Below the pieces are notes generated by a model. It saw nothing but the letters and a program-made list of their open reading frames with translations. It did no database searches and was not told where the DNA came from. Below, piece by piece: positions 1 to 6,764 of a stretch of 8,022 nt of DNA (position 1 is the stretch's first letter; each line of letters opens with the position of its first letter). Position numbers and translations under genes: made by a program. This DNA comes from CAYWNK01 sp964459495. GTDB lineage: Bacteria; Planctomycetota; UBA1135; GCA-002686595. The stretch spans positions 1 through 8,022 of the forward strand of contig CAYWNK010000279.1 in the NCBI GenBank assembly GCA_964459495.1, read 5' to 3'.

Positions 1-1205
1 GCGGCGCGCGCCGCGCCCACCGCTCCGTGCGCGCCAGACTATCCGAGCTGAACGGCTACCTGCAGGAGGTGCTGCAAGGCATCCGCGTCGTGCAGGTCTT
101 CCGGCGCGAGGAACGTGTGGCGGACACCTTCGCGGGCCACCTCGCCAAGTACTTCCAGGCCAATCGCAAGACGATCTTCCTCTTCGCGCTCTTCTTCCCG
201 GCCATGTCCCTGGCCGTGTACGTGATCCAGGGCGGAGCACTCTGGGTGGGCGTCAAGGCGCTGGTGGCTGGCGGACTGACCTATGGCCTGTTCTTCCAGT
301 TCTGGCTGCTGCTGAACATGCTGGTACGCCCCATTCGGGAACTCGGCGAGCGCTACAACGTCCTGCAGTCCGCCTTTGCCTCGGCGGAACGCATCTTCCA
401 GGTGCTCGATACCCAGCCGAAGGTCGCGACGCTCGACAACCCGGAGACTCTTCCCGACAGCCAACTCCCCCCCCACGTGCGTTTTGACGACGTGACCTTC
501 TCGTACCTGCCGGGCAAACCTGTGGTCCAAGGGGTCGACTTCGAGATCCCCCCCGGCAAGACCGTGGCGATCGTCGGAGCCACGGGCTCCGGCAAGTCCA
601 CCCTGGTGAACCTGCTCCTGCGCTTCTACGACCCCGATAGCGGCCACGTGAGCTTTGACGACGTCGACGTGGCGCGGCTGGATCCCCGCGTGCTGCGGGG
701 CCGGCTCGGCCTCGTGTTGCAGGAGGACTTCCTGTTCGCCGGCACCGTACGCGACAACCTCGTGATGGAGCGCGAGGGGATCGACGAGGCCGCCCTGGTG
801 GAAGCCCTAGCCACCAGCTCGGCCAATCGCCTGGTGGACGGCCTCCCCGACGGCCTCGAGTCCGCGGTCGCCGAGCGCGGCTCTACCTTCTCGACCGGCG
901 AGCGACAGCTCCTCGCCATGGCCCGCGCCCTCGCGGGCCGGCCGGACGTCGTCGTGCTCGACGAGGCCACCGCCAGCGTCGACTCCGCCACCGAAGCCGC
1001 CATCGAGGAAGCCACCGCGAAGCTGCTCCGCGGCCGCAGCGCTCTCGTCGTCGCCCACCGCCTCTCTACGATTCAGAGCGCCTACCAGATCCTCGTGATG
1101 CACGACGGCCAGATCGTCGAGCGCGGGACCCACGAGCAGCTGCTCGCCAAGGGAGGCCGCTACGCCAAGCTCTACGCCCTGCAGTTTGCGGAGCAGGCGA
1201 GCTAG
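1..1205 (+). CDS. ABC exporter, fused membrane and ATPase domains (5'-truncated by window edge)
   Basis: This is the C-terminal two thirds of an ABC exporter half-transporter, a homodimer- or heterodimer-forming pump that uses ATP hydrolysis to move a substrate, often lipid, peptide or drug, out of the cytoplasm. The frame is open to the left edge (first full codon at 3), and the residues there match the family, so the GTG at 27 is not the true start. Numbered from that GTG, two membrane segments (about 49-70 and 85-100) are followed by the nucleotide-binding domain: Walker A GATGSGKST 184-192, Q-loop LQED 231-234, signature FSTGERQ 288-294 (variant of LSGGQ), Walker B VVVLDEAT 308-315, D-loop SVDS 318-321 and H-loop histidine in AHRLST near 344. 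About 200 N-terminal residues (TM1-4) lie outside the window. The substrate cannot be told. A hairpin with a T run follows the stop. Confidence 0.95.
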   Translation, partial: GARRAHRSVRARLSELNGYLQEVLQGIRVVQVFRREERVADTFAGHLAKYFQANRKTIFLFALFFPAMSLAVYVIQGGALWVGVKALVAGGLTYGLFFQFWLLLNMLVRPIRELGERYNVLQSAFASAERIFQVLDTQPKVATLDNPETLPDSQLPPHVRFDDVTFSYLPGKPVVQGVDFEIPPGKTVAIVGATGSGKSTLVNLLLRFYDPDSGHVSFDDVDVARLDPRVLRGRLGLVLQEDFLFAGTVRDNLVMEREGIDEAALVEALATSSANRLVDGLPDGLESAVAERGSTFSTGERQLLAMARALAGRPDVVVLDEATASVDSATEAAIEEATAKLLRGRSALVVAHRLSTIQSAYQILVMHDGQIVERGTHEQLLAKGGRYAKLYALQFAEQAS

Positions 1206-1253
1206 CTCCATTCGCGGATTCTGGCAACGCAGAGTCGGGTCGAATCAGCCGTG

Positions 1254-1273
1254 CCTCGCCTGCGCGGGGTTTT
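1254..1273 (+). terminator. Probable Rho-independent terminator after the ABC exporter
   Basis: The stem CCTCGC (1254-1259) pairs with GCGGGG (1264-1269), with one G-T wobble, around a 4-nt loop. TTTT (1270-1273) follows directly. It begins 48 nt after the exporter stop and points the right way to end that transcript. In the opposite direction the hairpin is not followed by a T run, so it would not serve the leftward small gene. The stem is short and the T run only four long, so strength is uncertain. The rest of the 150-bp gap to 1355 shows only a short palindrome (AGCCGGCT near 1311) and no gene. Confidence 0.55.
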
Positions 1274-1355
1274 CGGCCGGGCCTCTAGGCTGGACCCCCC
1301 ATCAGGATCGAGCCGGCTGGGCGCAATTTGGTTCCTGGCGGCGAGATCCGACGGG

Positions 1356-1559
1356 TCAGCGCCCGCCCACCGACCTCTCGATCACGTAGCCGAGCCCGAA
1401 CAAGCCAGCCCCAATCGCCAGCCCGTAGGCCTCGGAGGTCATCGATTCCATGGAGCTGTCCTGCATGCCCAGCTGAACGCTGAGCATGACGCCGCCAAGG
1501 ATCACCAAGAGGCCAATGCCCTCGAGGACCTTGGCGAAGGTGTAAAGAGGTCCGCCCAT
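1356..1559 (-). CDS. Small two-helix membrane protein, unknown function
   Basis: This is a 67-residue protein of no recognised family. It is hidden inside a longer open frame that runs on upstream antisense-like to the glycosyltransferase gene; only the last 67 codons look like protein. Two hydrophobic stretches fit membrane helices: about residues 13-30 (GIGLLVILGGVMLSVQLG) and 45-60 (YGLAIGAGLFGLGYVI). They are joined by an acidic, Met-rich loop (MQDSSMESMTSE) and end in a short charged tail, ERSVGGR. The ATG at 1559-1557 lies 11 nt after the glycosyltransferase stop. A GGTAGGA sequence (1575-1569) that overlaps that stop sits 9 nt before the ATG and could act as ribosome binding site, so the pair is probably translated from one mRNA. 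A role in the envelope beside the glycosyltransferase is an inference from context only. Confidence 0.72.
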   Translation of the reverse strand: MGGPLYTFAKVLEGIGLLVILGGVMLSVQLGMQDSSMESMTSEAYGLAIGAGLFGLGYVIERSVGGR

Positions 1560-1570
1560 AGGGGCGGATC

Positions 1571-2647
1571 CTACCTTGCTTGGGGAGCGCGCACGAGGTC
1601 CCGGCTCGCCAAGACCCGCAGCGCCGCTTCGCCAACCCGCTCGGCGGTGATCGAGGAGTTGTCGGCATCGGGCCGGTAGGAGCAGTAGTCCGGCGAGGTG
1701 CTGACAACCTTCTCGCCCAGGCCGTACAGCTCGATCTCGGCGGCGGAGGTCGGGGCGAAGAAGCACACCACCGGCACGTTGCGGGCCAGGGCCATGTGAA
1801 GAGCCATGGAGTCGGAGACGATCAATAGATCGCACAGCGAGACCTTGCCCGCGAAGTCCTCCAGGGTGTTGCCACTGCCCCCATGGACGACGGTCTGGCC
1901 CCCCTTCGTGAGAGCCGCAGAGAGGCGCTCGTTGCGCTCCTCCTCGTCCGGGCCGCCGAGCAGTAGAAAGGTCGCCCTGCCCTGCAGCTCGCTGTCCAGA
2001 TGTGCGGCCAGCTTGGCCACCTGGTCCTCGTCCATCGCCTTCGTACGCCAGCGTCCGCCGGCGCCCGTGTTGAGTCCGATCACGAGGCCACCCGAACGCA
2101 GCCGCGAATCCGTGGCAAAGCACTCCGCTCGCGCCAGCACCCGGTCCGCAAGGGGCAGCGCGGGCCGCCCCATCTCGATGCCGAGCATGTCCGCGAAGAT
2201 CTGCGGGTGGCTGCGCTCGTTCGCGATCTTGCGAGCATCCGCGGCCTCCTTCCCGTCGCGGCTGAGCAGGCCCATGCCGAACCACTCCGCGACGTCGTCG
2301 GTGTAGGCGCGCTGGCCGGTTTCATCGAGGTAGGCCCCCGACAGGCGCGCGCTTTCCAGCGTGCTCGCCAGGCGGCACAGGGGCTCCTCATCATCGAAGG
2401 ACAGGATCCAGTCCCAGGGAGCCTCACCGGCCAAGCGCTGGCCGAGATCGGCCACGGCTGTGGCGTCCTTTGGACCGACGCACAGCACTCGCTGGACGAG
2501 CGGATGCTGGTCCACCAGGGGCTTCGCGGCCGGGGCGGTCACCCAGGTCACGTCGAGGTCGGGGTGGAGCTTCGCCAAACCTGAAAGGATCGAGGTGGAA
2601 CGAAGCACGTCGCCGAGGGCACCGGTCTTGAGAACGAGGAGGCGCAT
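1571..2647 (-). CDS. Glycosyltransferase family 9 (ADP-heptose:LPS heptosyltransferase-like)
   Basis: This is a 358-residue GT-B fold glycosyltransferase of the GT9 family, whose known members (WaaC, WaaF, WaaQ) transfer heptose from ADP-heptose to the inner core of lipopolysaccharide at the cytoplasmic face of the inner membrane. Visible are the N-terminal signature TGALGDVL (8-15), where Asp13 matches the catalytic base of heptosyltransferase I, and the nucleotide-sugar domain motifs GLNTGAGGRWRTK (191-203), LLLGGPDEEERN (228-239) and SDSMALHMAL followed by PVVCFFAPT (278-300). Length is normal. The ATG at 2647 is chosen because the family starts MRxLVLxxGALGD at this point; the frame stays open to 2908, but that would overlap the upstream gene. 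No clear Shine-Dalgarno is seen. It lies 85 nt after the AOR-like gene and 11 nt before the small membrane gene. The sugar and acceptor are not determined; the C-terminal region DYCSYRPDADNSS (320-332) is unusual. Confidence 0.88.
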   Translation of the reverse strand: MRLLVLKTGALGDVLRSTSILSGLAKLHPDLDVTWVTAPAAKPLVDQHPLVQRVLCVGPKDATAVADLGQRLAGEAPWDWILSFDDEEPLCRLASTLESARLSGAYLDETGQRAYTDDVAEWFGMGLLSRDGKEAADARKIANERSHPQIFADMLGIEMGRPALPLADRVLARAECFATDSRLRSGGLVIGLNTGAGGRWRTKAMDEDQVAKLAAHLDSELQGRATFLLLGGPDEEERNERLSAALTKGGQTVVHGGSGNTLEDFAGKVSLCDLLIVSDSMALHMALARNVPVVCFFAPTSAAEIELYGLGEKVVSTSPDYCSYRPDADNSSITAERVGEAALRVLASRDLVRAPQAR

Positions 2648-2732
2648 AGGTGTAGCTAGGATCGACCCCCAGGCCCTCGAAGCACAAGGGCGGGGCCCAG
2701 GTTCCCGGAATCGAACAGCAATGGCGGCGCCC

Positions 2733-2990
2733 CTAGCCCCCCGAGATCGCCAGCACGAGCTCCAACAGGTCGCCGTCGTGCACGCTCTCACCCGCCCCCA
2801 GCAGCGCTCCGGCCCGCCAGGCGCCCGGCAGGGGCCTGCCCCCGCGGACGAGCCAGTCCGCGGCGGCGGGCACCTGGCCTGCCGCCAGCTCGAGAATCTC
2901 AGCGACACTCGCAGGGAGTTCGCATTCCAAAACGAGCGGCGCTTCGAGCCGGCGGCCCAGCGCGCCCTGGGCAGCGAGGGTCACGCGCCC
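2733..2990 (-). other. MoaD/ThiS-like ubiquitin-fold domain at the C-terminus of the AOR homologue
   Basis: Codons for residues 627/628-712 encode a domain of about 85 residues with the MoaD/ThiS pattern: a first strand (GRVTLAAQGALGRR), a second strand (PLVLECELP), the helix VAEILELAAG, the turn LVRGGRPLPG, and a last segment with DGDLLELVLAISGG. In MoaD and ThiS the C-terminal Gly-Gly is adenylated by MoeB/ThiF and converted to a thiocarboxylate. Here the free Gly-Gly is also the very end of the fusion protein, so the same chemistry is sterically possible. An ATG codon (residue 627, nt 2993-2991) falls exactly at the domain boundary. Confidence 0.75.
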
Positions 2991-4871
2991 CATCCGGCGG
3001 TCGCGGGAACCGAGAGATCCGTCCGGCTGGGTGCCTGCGGAGAGCTCCCGCTCGACACGCGGCGGGGCGACTCGAATCGCCGCCAAACCGATCCGATCCT
3101 CCGCACCGGCCTGCAGCTCGCCGGCAGCATCCAGGCACCGCAGCACGCGGTACTCATCGCCCACACCGGCCGCATCCAGCCGCGCCCGGGCCCATTCCGG
3201 CACCTGCCTCGGCCGCCCGCCCGCGCGGCGGCGGATCAGCCGCAGGGCAACCAGCAGCGAGGCACCGGCGCTGAGCAGCCGCTCGCCGGGGGTACTCCCC
3301 AGCTCTTCTTCCCCGACGATCGAAGCTGGCGCAACCGCCTCTGCAAGTCCGTCCAGCCCGCAGACGTCATCAGCCAGCAGGCCCGCCGCCGAGAACGCGC
3401 AAAAACCCGTGAGGTCGATGCCCGCCACCAGGTCCTCGTGCCAGGCGACCACGCGCCCCGTGCCCTGGGGAGCCAGCGGATCCTCCGCCCCCGCCGGCAG
3501 GCTCCACGGCATGAGCAGGCGCTCCAACCTCTCCGCCCCCGCTCCCCCCTCGAGTAGAAACGGAAAGGTGCGCATCGGCTCCGCACCCCGGATTCCTAGG
3601 CAGGCGCCGAGCAGCGCGCCGAGGTCGCCACCGTCGCGCACCGCTTCGTCTCCGCTCGAGGCCAGGGGCAGGCCGAGACGGCGCGCCGCCTCGGACGCTC
3701 CATCCGTCAGCACCACTGCGGCTCCGCGCCCTGCTGCCAGATCTTCCAGCGCGGCGGCAAGAGCAGCCAGGTCCCCGCGGCACGGGGCCCCTTCCACCAG
3801 TCCGGCCTCCCCCGCGCGCACCAGGAGCTCCAGCCCAGCTCCCGCCTCCTTGGCATCGATCCCAAGCCGGTTGCAGCGCTGGAGCAGTGCTGCCGGTCCC
3901 TCGAAACCGGCAAGGCCCAGCGGCGTGCCGAGCGCCTGGACCGCACTAAAGCGCGCGCCCGAAGCCGCGCCCTCCGACTCGAAGACCCAGCCACAGGGCG
4001 TCGGGCACCCCTTGCAGCCGTGACGTCCGGTCCGCGCGCGATCGGCTCCCTTGGAGAGCGCCTCCGCTTCGTCATCAGCGAGCAAGGCCCCGCGGGCGGC
4101 AAAAGCCCCCGCCAGCTCGAGCGTTCCGCCTTCCGCCCTCGCGGCCAGCCGGGGAGAGCGCAGCAGCAGCCCGTGCAGCCCCGCGTCCCCGGCGGCTTTG
4201 GCTTCGGTTTCGGCAGGATCCGGCTCCGAGCGCACCACGATCGCAAGCAGACCATGCCGCGCTAACGCGCCGCCCAGGCCGCGCCCCACAAAACTGGCCG
4301 GCACCCCGCCCGCCGCCAGGTTGGCAAAGGCGACGGGGCGATCTCCACCGGCCGCCGGCCCGCCGCGCAGCAGGGCGCAGTCGCCGAAGCGCTGCTGCGC
4401 AGCCGTCCAGCGCTCGTCAGGGGAGAGCCCAGCCCAATCGGGTTGCCGCTCCAGCCGGAGCCCCCCGCGCTCCACCACGAGCACGCCGTCCCCGGTCGAA
4501 CAGGTCCCCTCCACTGCGAGCACATCGCAGACAGCGGCCAAGCGCCGCGCAAGGTCGCTTCCCACCAACCCCTCGGCGAGCCCCCCGGTCAAGCGCGAGG
4601 GCCCCAGCACCGTCGCACGCGCTGCGGCGGGCAAGCCAAGGCGGACGGCATGCCCCAGCGCCAGCACGAGCCCCAGGCGGTCGGGCTCGGTGCGCAGCAG
4701 GTGGGCCAGCGCCAGCCCCATGCCGGACCAGCGGGCGAGCCGCGCCCCGGTGGGATCCTCGAAAGCCGGCGCTGGGGCCGGAATCGCCGCCCCTGCCCCT
4801 GGGCGCAGCGCCGCAAGATCCGCCAGCCACAGGCGCGGCTCGGGGTCGGACGGGTCGCTGCTGGGCTGCAT
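2733..4871 (-). CDS. Aldehyde:ferredoxin oxidoreductase homologue with C-terminal MoaD/ThiS-like domain
   Basis: This 712-residue protein belongs to the tungstopterin AOR family, which oxidises aldehydes to acids with ferredoxin as acceptor in the cytoplasm. Residues 1-210 resemble the pterin-binding N-domain (SRLTGG 92-97, NLAAGG 184-189, GRGLGGALARHGLLAIVV 196-213). Fe-S ligands are Cys286, Cys289, Cys293 (CKGCPTPC) and Cys491, nearly the same positions as 288, 291, 295 and 494 of Pyrococcus furiosus AOR. The pterin motifs DxxGL(C/D) appear as NRLGID (334-339) and DLTGFC (486-491). The family's VHVKGLE/YDPR segment, expected near 400-415, is missing. Residues about 628-712 form a ubiquitin-like sulfur-carrier domain: LPxSVAEIL, LVRGGRPLPG, VHDGDLLELVL, ending ISGG at the C-terminus as in MoaD. 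The start fits LWLADLA at 14-20, where AORs begin. A divergent AOR with uncertain activity; the family call is firm, the substrate unknown. Confidence 0.85.
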   Translation of the reverse strand: MQPSSDPSDPEPRLWLADLAALRPGAGAAIPAPAPAFEDPTGARLARWSGMGLALAHLLRTEPDRLGLVLALGHAVRLGLPAAARATVLGPSRLTGGLAEGLVGSDLARRLAAVCDVLAVEGTCSTGDGVLVVERGGLRLERQPDWAGLSPDERWTAAQQRFGDCALLRGGPAAGGDRPVAFANLAAGGVPASFVGRGLGGALARHGLLAIVVRSEPDPAETEAKAAGDAGLHGLLLRSPRLAARAEGGTLELAGAFAARGALLADDEAEALSKGADRARTGRHGCKGCPTPCGWVFESEGAASGARFSAVQALGTPLGLAGFEGPAALLQRCNRLGIDAKEAGAGLELLVRAGEAGLVEGAPCRGDLAALAAALEDLAAGRGAAVVLTDGASEAARRLGLPLASSGDEAVRDGGDLGALLGACLGIRGAEPMRTFPFLLEGGAGAERLERLLMPWSLPAGAEDPLAPQGTGRVVAWHEDLVAGIDLTGFCAFSAAGLLADDVCGLDGLAEAVAPASIVGEEELGSTPGERLLSAGASLLVALRLIRRRAGGRPRQVPEWARARLDAAGVGDEYRVLRCLDAAGELQAGAEDRIGLAAIRVAPPRVERELSAGTQPDGSLGSRDRRMGRVTLAAQGALGRRLEAPLVLECELPASVAEILELAAGQVPAAADWLVRGGRPLPGAWRAGALLGAGESVHDGDLLELVLAISGG

Positions 4872-4990
4872 GGGATTTGGGCCTGGCCACTTTCACGCCG
4901 GAGAAACCGGCCGGAATCCCGCTCATCCGGCCCGCGGTGTCGTAGGAGTAGGGCGGCCCCACGGTAACCTCAGCGGCCGCTTGCCCCCCC
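4872..4990. promoter_or_regulatory. Divergent intergenic region between AOR homologue and M50 protease
   Basis: These 119 bp separate two genes read in opposite directions, so promoters for both should lie here or overlap the gene starts. No convincing -35/-10 pair is visible on either strand, as is common in high-GC genomes. The stretch has CCGG-rich inverted repeats (CCGG-AGAAA-CCGGCCGG about 4900-4917) and ends in seven C bases that abut the protease ATG. No Shine-Dalgarno precedes either start. Confidence 0.4.
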
Positions 4991-6043
4991 ATGACCTTCG
5001 GATCCTCCAACGCCTCGGCCCAGCGCAGCCCCTCGGACGGCTCCTGGACCCTGGCGACACTCTTCGGCATCCCCCTGCGGGTGCGTCGCTCGTTCCTTGT
5101 GGTGCTGGCCGCGGTGGCGCTGATGGGCGCGATCCAGGGCTGCAGCGCCAGCCACGACCCGACCCGCGACATCGTGCATGCCTTCGGCGGCGCAGCCGTC
5201 GCATTGGTCTACCTCAGTGCCGTCTTCCTGGCGGTGATTCTGCACGAGTTCGGGCATGCCCTCGTCGCCCAGCGCCACGGGGTCGAGGTGGTCGAGATCG
5301 CGGTCTGGCCCCTGGGCGGCGTGGCGATGCTGCGCAACATGCCCGAAGATGCGTCGATCGAGGCGCGGGTTTCCCTCGCTGGCCCCATGGTCAACCTGGG
5401 GATCGCGCTGCTGCTCTCGATCGTCGCGCGGCTGGCTGGACTGAGCGAACTGCAGCCCAACACCAACGCCCTCGGCTGGGAGTCGATCCTGGGCTTTGCC
5501 ATCGTCTCCAACCTGGCGCTGGGACTCTTCAACCTGCTGCCGGCTTTTCCTATGGACGGCGGCAAGGTGCTGCGCGCCTGGCTCGCACGTCGCGGCAACT
5601 GGCTCGGGGCCACCGAGCGCGCGGTAAAGCTCGGTCGCTGGATCTGCTGGGGCCTGGTGATCATGGCCTTCGTGTACGGCGCGCCCGTGCTCGCCATCAT
5701 TGCGCTCTATCTGATCTTCGCCGGGGCCCGGGAGCTGTGGTTCCTGCGCCTGCGGCACGCCACCAGCGGCGGCGGCGGGGGCGGCGGCTTCGCGTTTGGC
5801 ACGGGACCGATTGCGGACATGCTGCGCAAGATGCAAGAACAGGGCGCGCGCGGCGAATCGGGATCCCCCTTTGGCTTCGATCCACGGGACGCGATGGGCG
5901 ATCAGGGAGAAAGTGACCCGGACCCCGGCGGGGACGGCCCGATCATCGATATCACCCCCGGCTCCAAACCTAGCCCGGGCTTCAGCGAGGACGATGTGCG
6001 GCGGCTCGAGGAGGGCCGTGGCCGGCTGCGCAGGCCCGACTAA
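4991..6043 (+). CDS. Site-2 protease family intramembrane zinc metalloprotease (M50)
   Basis: This 350-residue multi-pass membrane protein is of peptidase family M50. Such proteases cut substrates, often anti-sigma factors or other regulators, inside the membrane plane. Zinc ligands are seen in HEFGH (85-89, the HExxH motif) and in NLLPAFPMDGG (181-191, the NxxPxxPxDG motif, Asp189). Hydrophobic segments lie at about 34-50, 64-84, 127-147, 165-183 and 215-247. There is no PDZ and no CBS domain. A run of seven glycines (260-266) leads to a hydrophilic tail of about 85 residues with GPIIDITPGSKPSPGFSEDD (316-335) near its end, likely cytoplasmic. The ATG at 4991 is the only start that keeps the first helix; it has no Shine-Dalgarno and follows seven Cs. 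The gene may be co-transcribed with the DUF1801 gene 85 nt downstream. The substrate is unknown; no anti-sigma gene lies in the window. Confidence 0.9.
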   Translation: MTFGSSNASAQRSPSDGSWTLATLFGIPLRVRRSFLVVLAAVALMGAIQGCSASHDPTRDIVHAFGGAAVALVYLSAVFLAVILHEFGHALVAQRHGVEVVEIAVWPLGGVAMLRNMPEDASIEARVSLAGPMVNLGIALLLSIVARLAGLSELQPNTNALGWESILGFAIVSNLALGLFNLLPAFPMDGGKVLRAWLARRGNWLGATERAVKLGRWICWGLVIMAFVYGAPVLAIIALYLIFAGARELWFLRLRHATSGGGGGGGFAFGTGPIADMLRKMQEQGARGESGSPFGFDPRDAMGDQGESDPDPGGDGPIIDITPGSKPSPGFSEDDVRRLEEGRGRLRRPD

Positions 6044-6128
6044 GGCCTGACTGCGGGTGAGGCGAAGCGCGGACCGCCAGGGGAATTGCGCCCACTGGAA
6101 TCCGCCCGGCTGGGTTAGTTTGTCGAGT

Positions 6129-6761
6129 ATGCCCACTGCCCCCACGACGGTGTCCGCCTACCTCGCGTCCCTGCCCGAAGACCGCCGCAAGGCCATCAAC
6201 GCAGTCCGCAAGGTCATCAAAGCCAATCTGGACCCCAAGATCCAGGAGGGCATTCAGTACGGCATGCTGGGCTACTTCGTGCCCCACAAGCACTTCCCCG
6301 CGGGTTACCACTGCGACCCGAAGCAGCCCCTGCCCTTCGTGAACCTCGGCAGCCAGAAGAACCACATGGCGCTGTACCTCTTCTGCATCTATCTGGATGA
6401 GAAGGAGTCCGAGCGTTTCGCCAAAGGCTGGAAAGCCACCGGCAAGAAGCTCGACATGGGCAAGTCCTGCGTGCGCTTCAAGAAGCTCGAAGACGTCCCC
6501 CTCGAGTTCGTCGGCGAGACGATCGCGCGCTTCGATGTCGACAGCTTCATCGAGGGCTACGAGGCTTCGCTCGCAGCGCCCCGCAAGGGGCCGGCCAAGA
6601 AGAAGGCTTCCAAAAAGAAGACGGCGAAGAAAGCCGCCAAGAAGAAACCTGCGGCGAAGAAGGCCGCCAAGAAAGCAGCAGCGCGCAAGCCTGCCGCCAA
6701 AAAGGCTGCAGGCAAGAAAGCCCCCATCAAGAAGAAGGCCGCGGCCCGCAAGAAGGGCTAG
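6129..6761 (+). CDS. DUF1801 (YdhG-like) protein with histone-H1-like Lys/Ala tail
   Basis: This is a 210-residue protein in two parts. Residues 1-147 match DUF1801, a small alpha/beta fold represented by Bacillus YdhG and discussed as frataxin-like; its function is poorly defined. Family features are LPEDRRKAINAVRKVI near the start, GIQYGMLGYF (41-50), FVNLGSQKNHMALYLF (70-85) and KKLDMGKSCVRFKKLEDVP (106-124). Residues 151-210 are low-complexity AAKK-type repeats with 26 Lys and 3 Arg in 60 positions, like the tails of bacterial H1-like proteins, and probably bind nucleic acid. The ATG at 6129 is chosen because the family homology begins there; the frame is open from 6057, but those 24 codons look like leader sequence. 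No strong Shine-Dalgarno is seen. Its stop is 3 bp from the stop of the convergent patatin gene. Confidence 0.85.
   Translation: MPTAPTTVSAYLASLPEDRRKAINAVRKVIKANLDPKIQEGIQYGMLGYFVPHKHFPAGYHCDPKQPLPFVNLGSQKNHMALYLFCIYLDEKESERFAKGWKATGKKLDMGKSCVRFKKLEDVPLEFVGETIARFDVDSFIEGYEASLAAPRKGPAKKKASKKKTAKKAAKKKPAAKKAAKKAAARKPAAKKAAGKKAPIKKKAAARKKG
6579..6758 (+). repeat. Lys/Ala-rich low-complexity coding repeat
   Basis: The last 60 codons of the DUF1801 gene repeat variations of gcc-gcc-aag-aag (Ala-Ala-Lys-Lys), with Pro, Arg, Gly and Thr breaks. Codons vary between aag and aaa and among Ala codons, so the repeat is kept at the protein level rather than as a recent exact tandem duplication. Confidence 0.8.
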
Positions 6762-6764
6762 CTC

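Noticed and set aside
467..474. C8 homopolymer inside the ABC exporter gene (also G7 at 7884-7890 in the patatin gene) as possible phase-variable tracts
   Set aside because: The tracts are short, both frames are intact, and such runs are expected in high-GC coding sequence.
1560..2285. Upstream part of the long minus-strand frame that ends in the 67-residue protein
   Set aside because: It overlaps the glycosyltransferase out of frame and has Arg/Gly-rich shadow composition; only codons from 1559 on look real.
2673..2691. Hairpin GCCCTCG / CAAGGGC with a 5-nt loop between the AOR homologue and the GT9 gene
   Set aside because: Seven pairs including a wobble and no T run; such stems are common by chance at this GC, so I did not call it a terminator.
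2648..2908. N-terminal extension of the GT9 glycosyltransferase frame
   Set aside because: The family sequence begins at the ATG at 2647, and the extra 87 codons overlap the end of the AOR homologue and show no homology.
2361..3557. 398-codon open frame on the plus strand
   Set aside because: It is antisense to two well-supported genes, with low-complexity basic composition and no family features.
4051..5916. 621-codon open frame on the plus strand
   Set aside because: It is antisense to the AOR homologue and then out of frame with the protease; its translation is Arg/Ser/Pro/Ala-rich with no motif. It is a by-product of high GC.
4970..6145. 391-codon open frame on the minus strand
   Set aside because: It is the antisense shadow of the M50 protease, whose zinc motifs and helices are intact on the plus strand.
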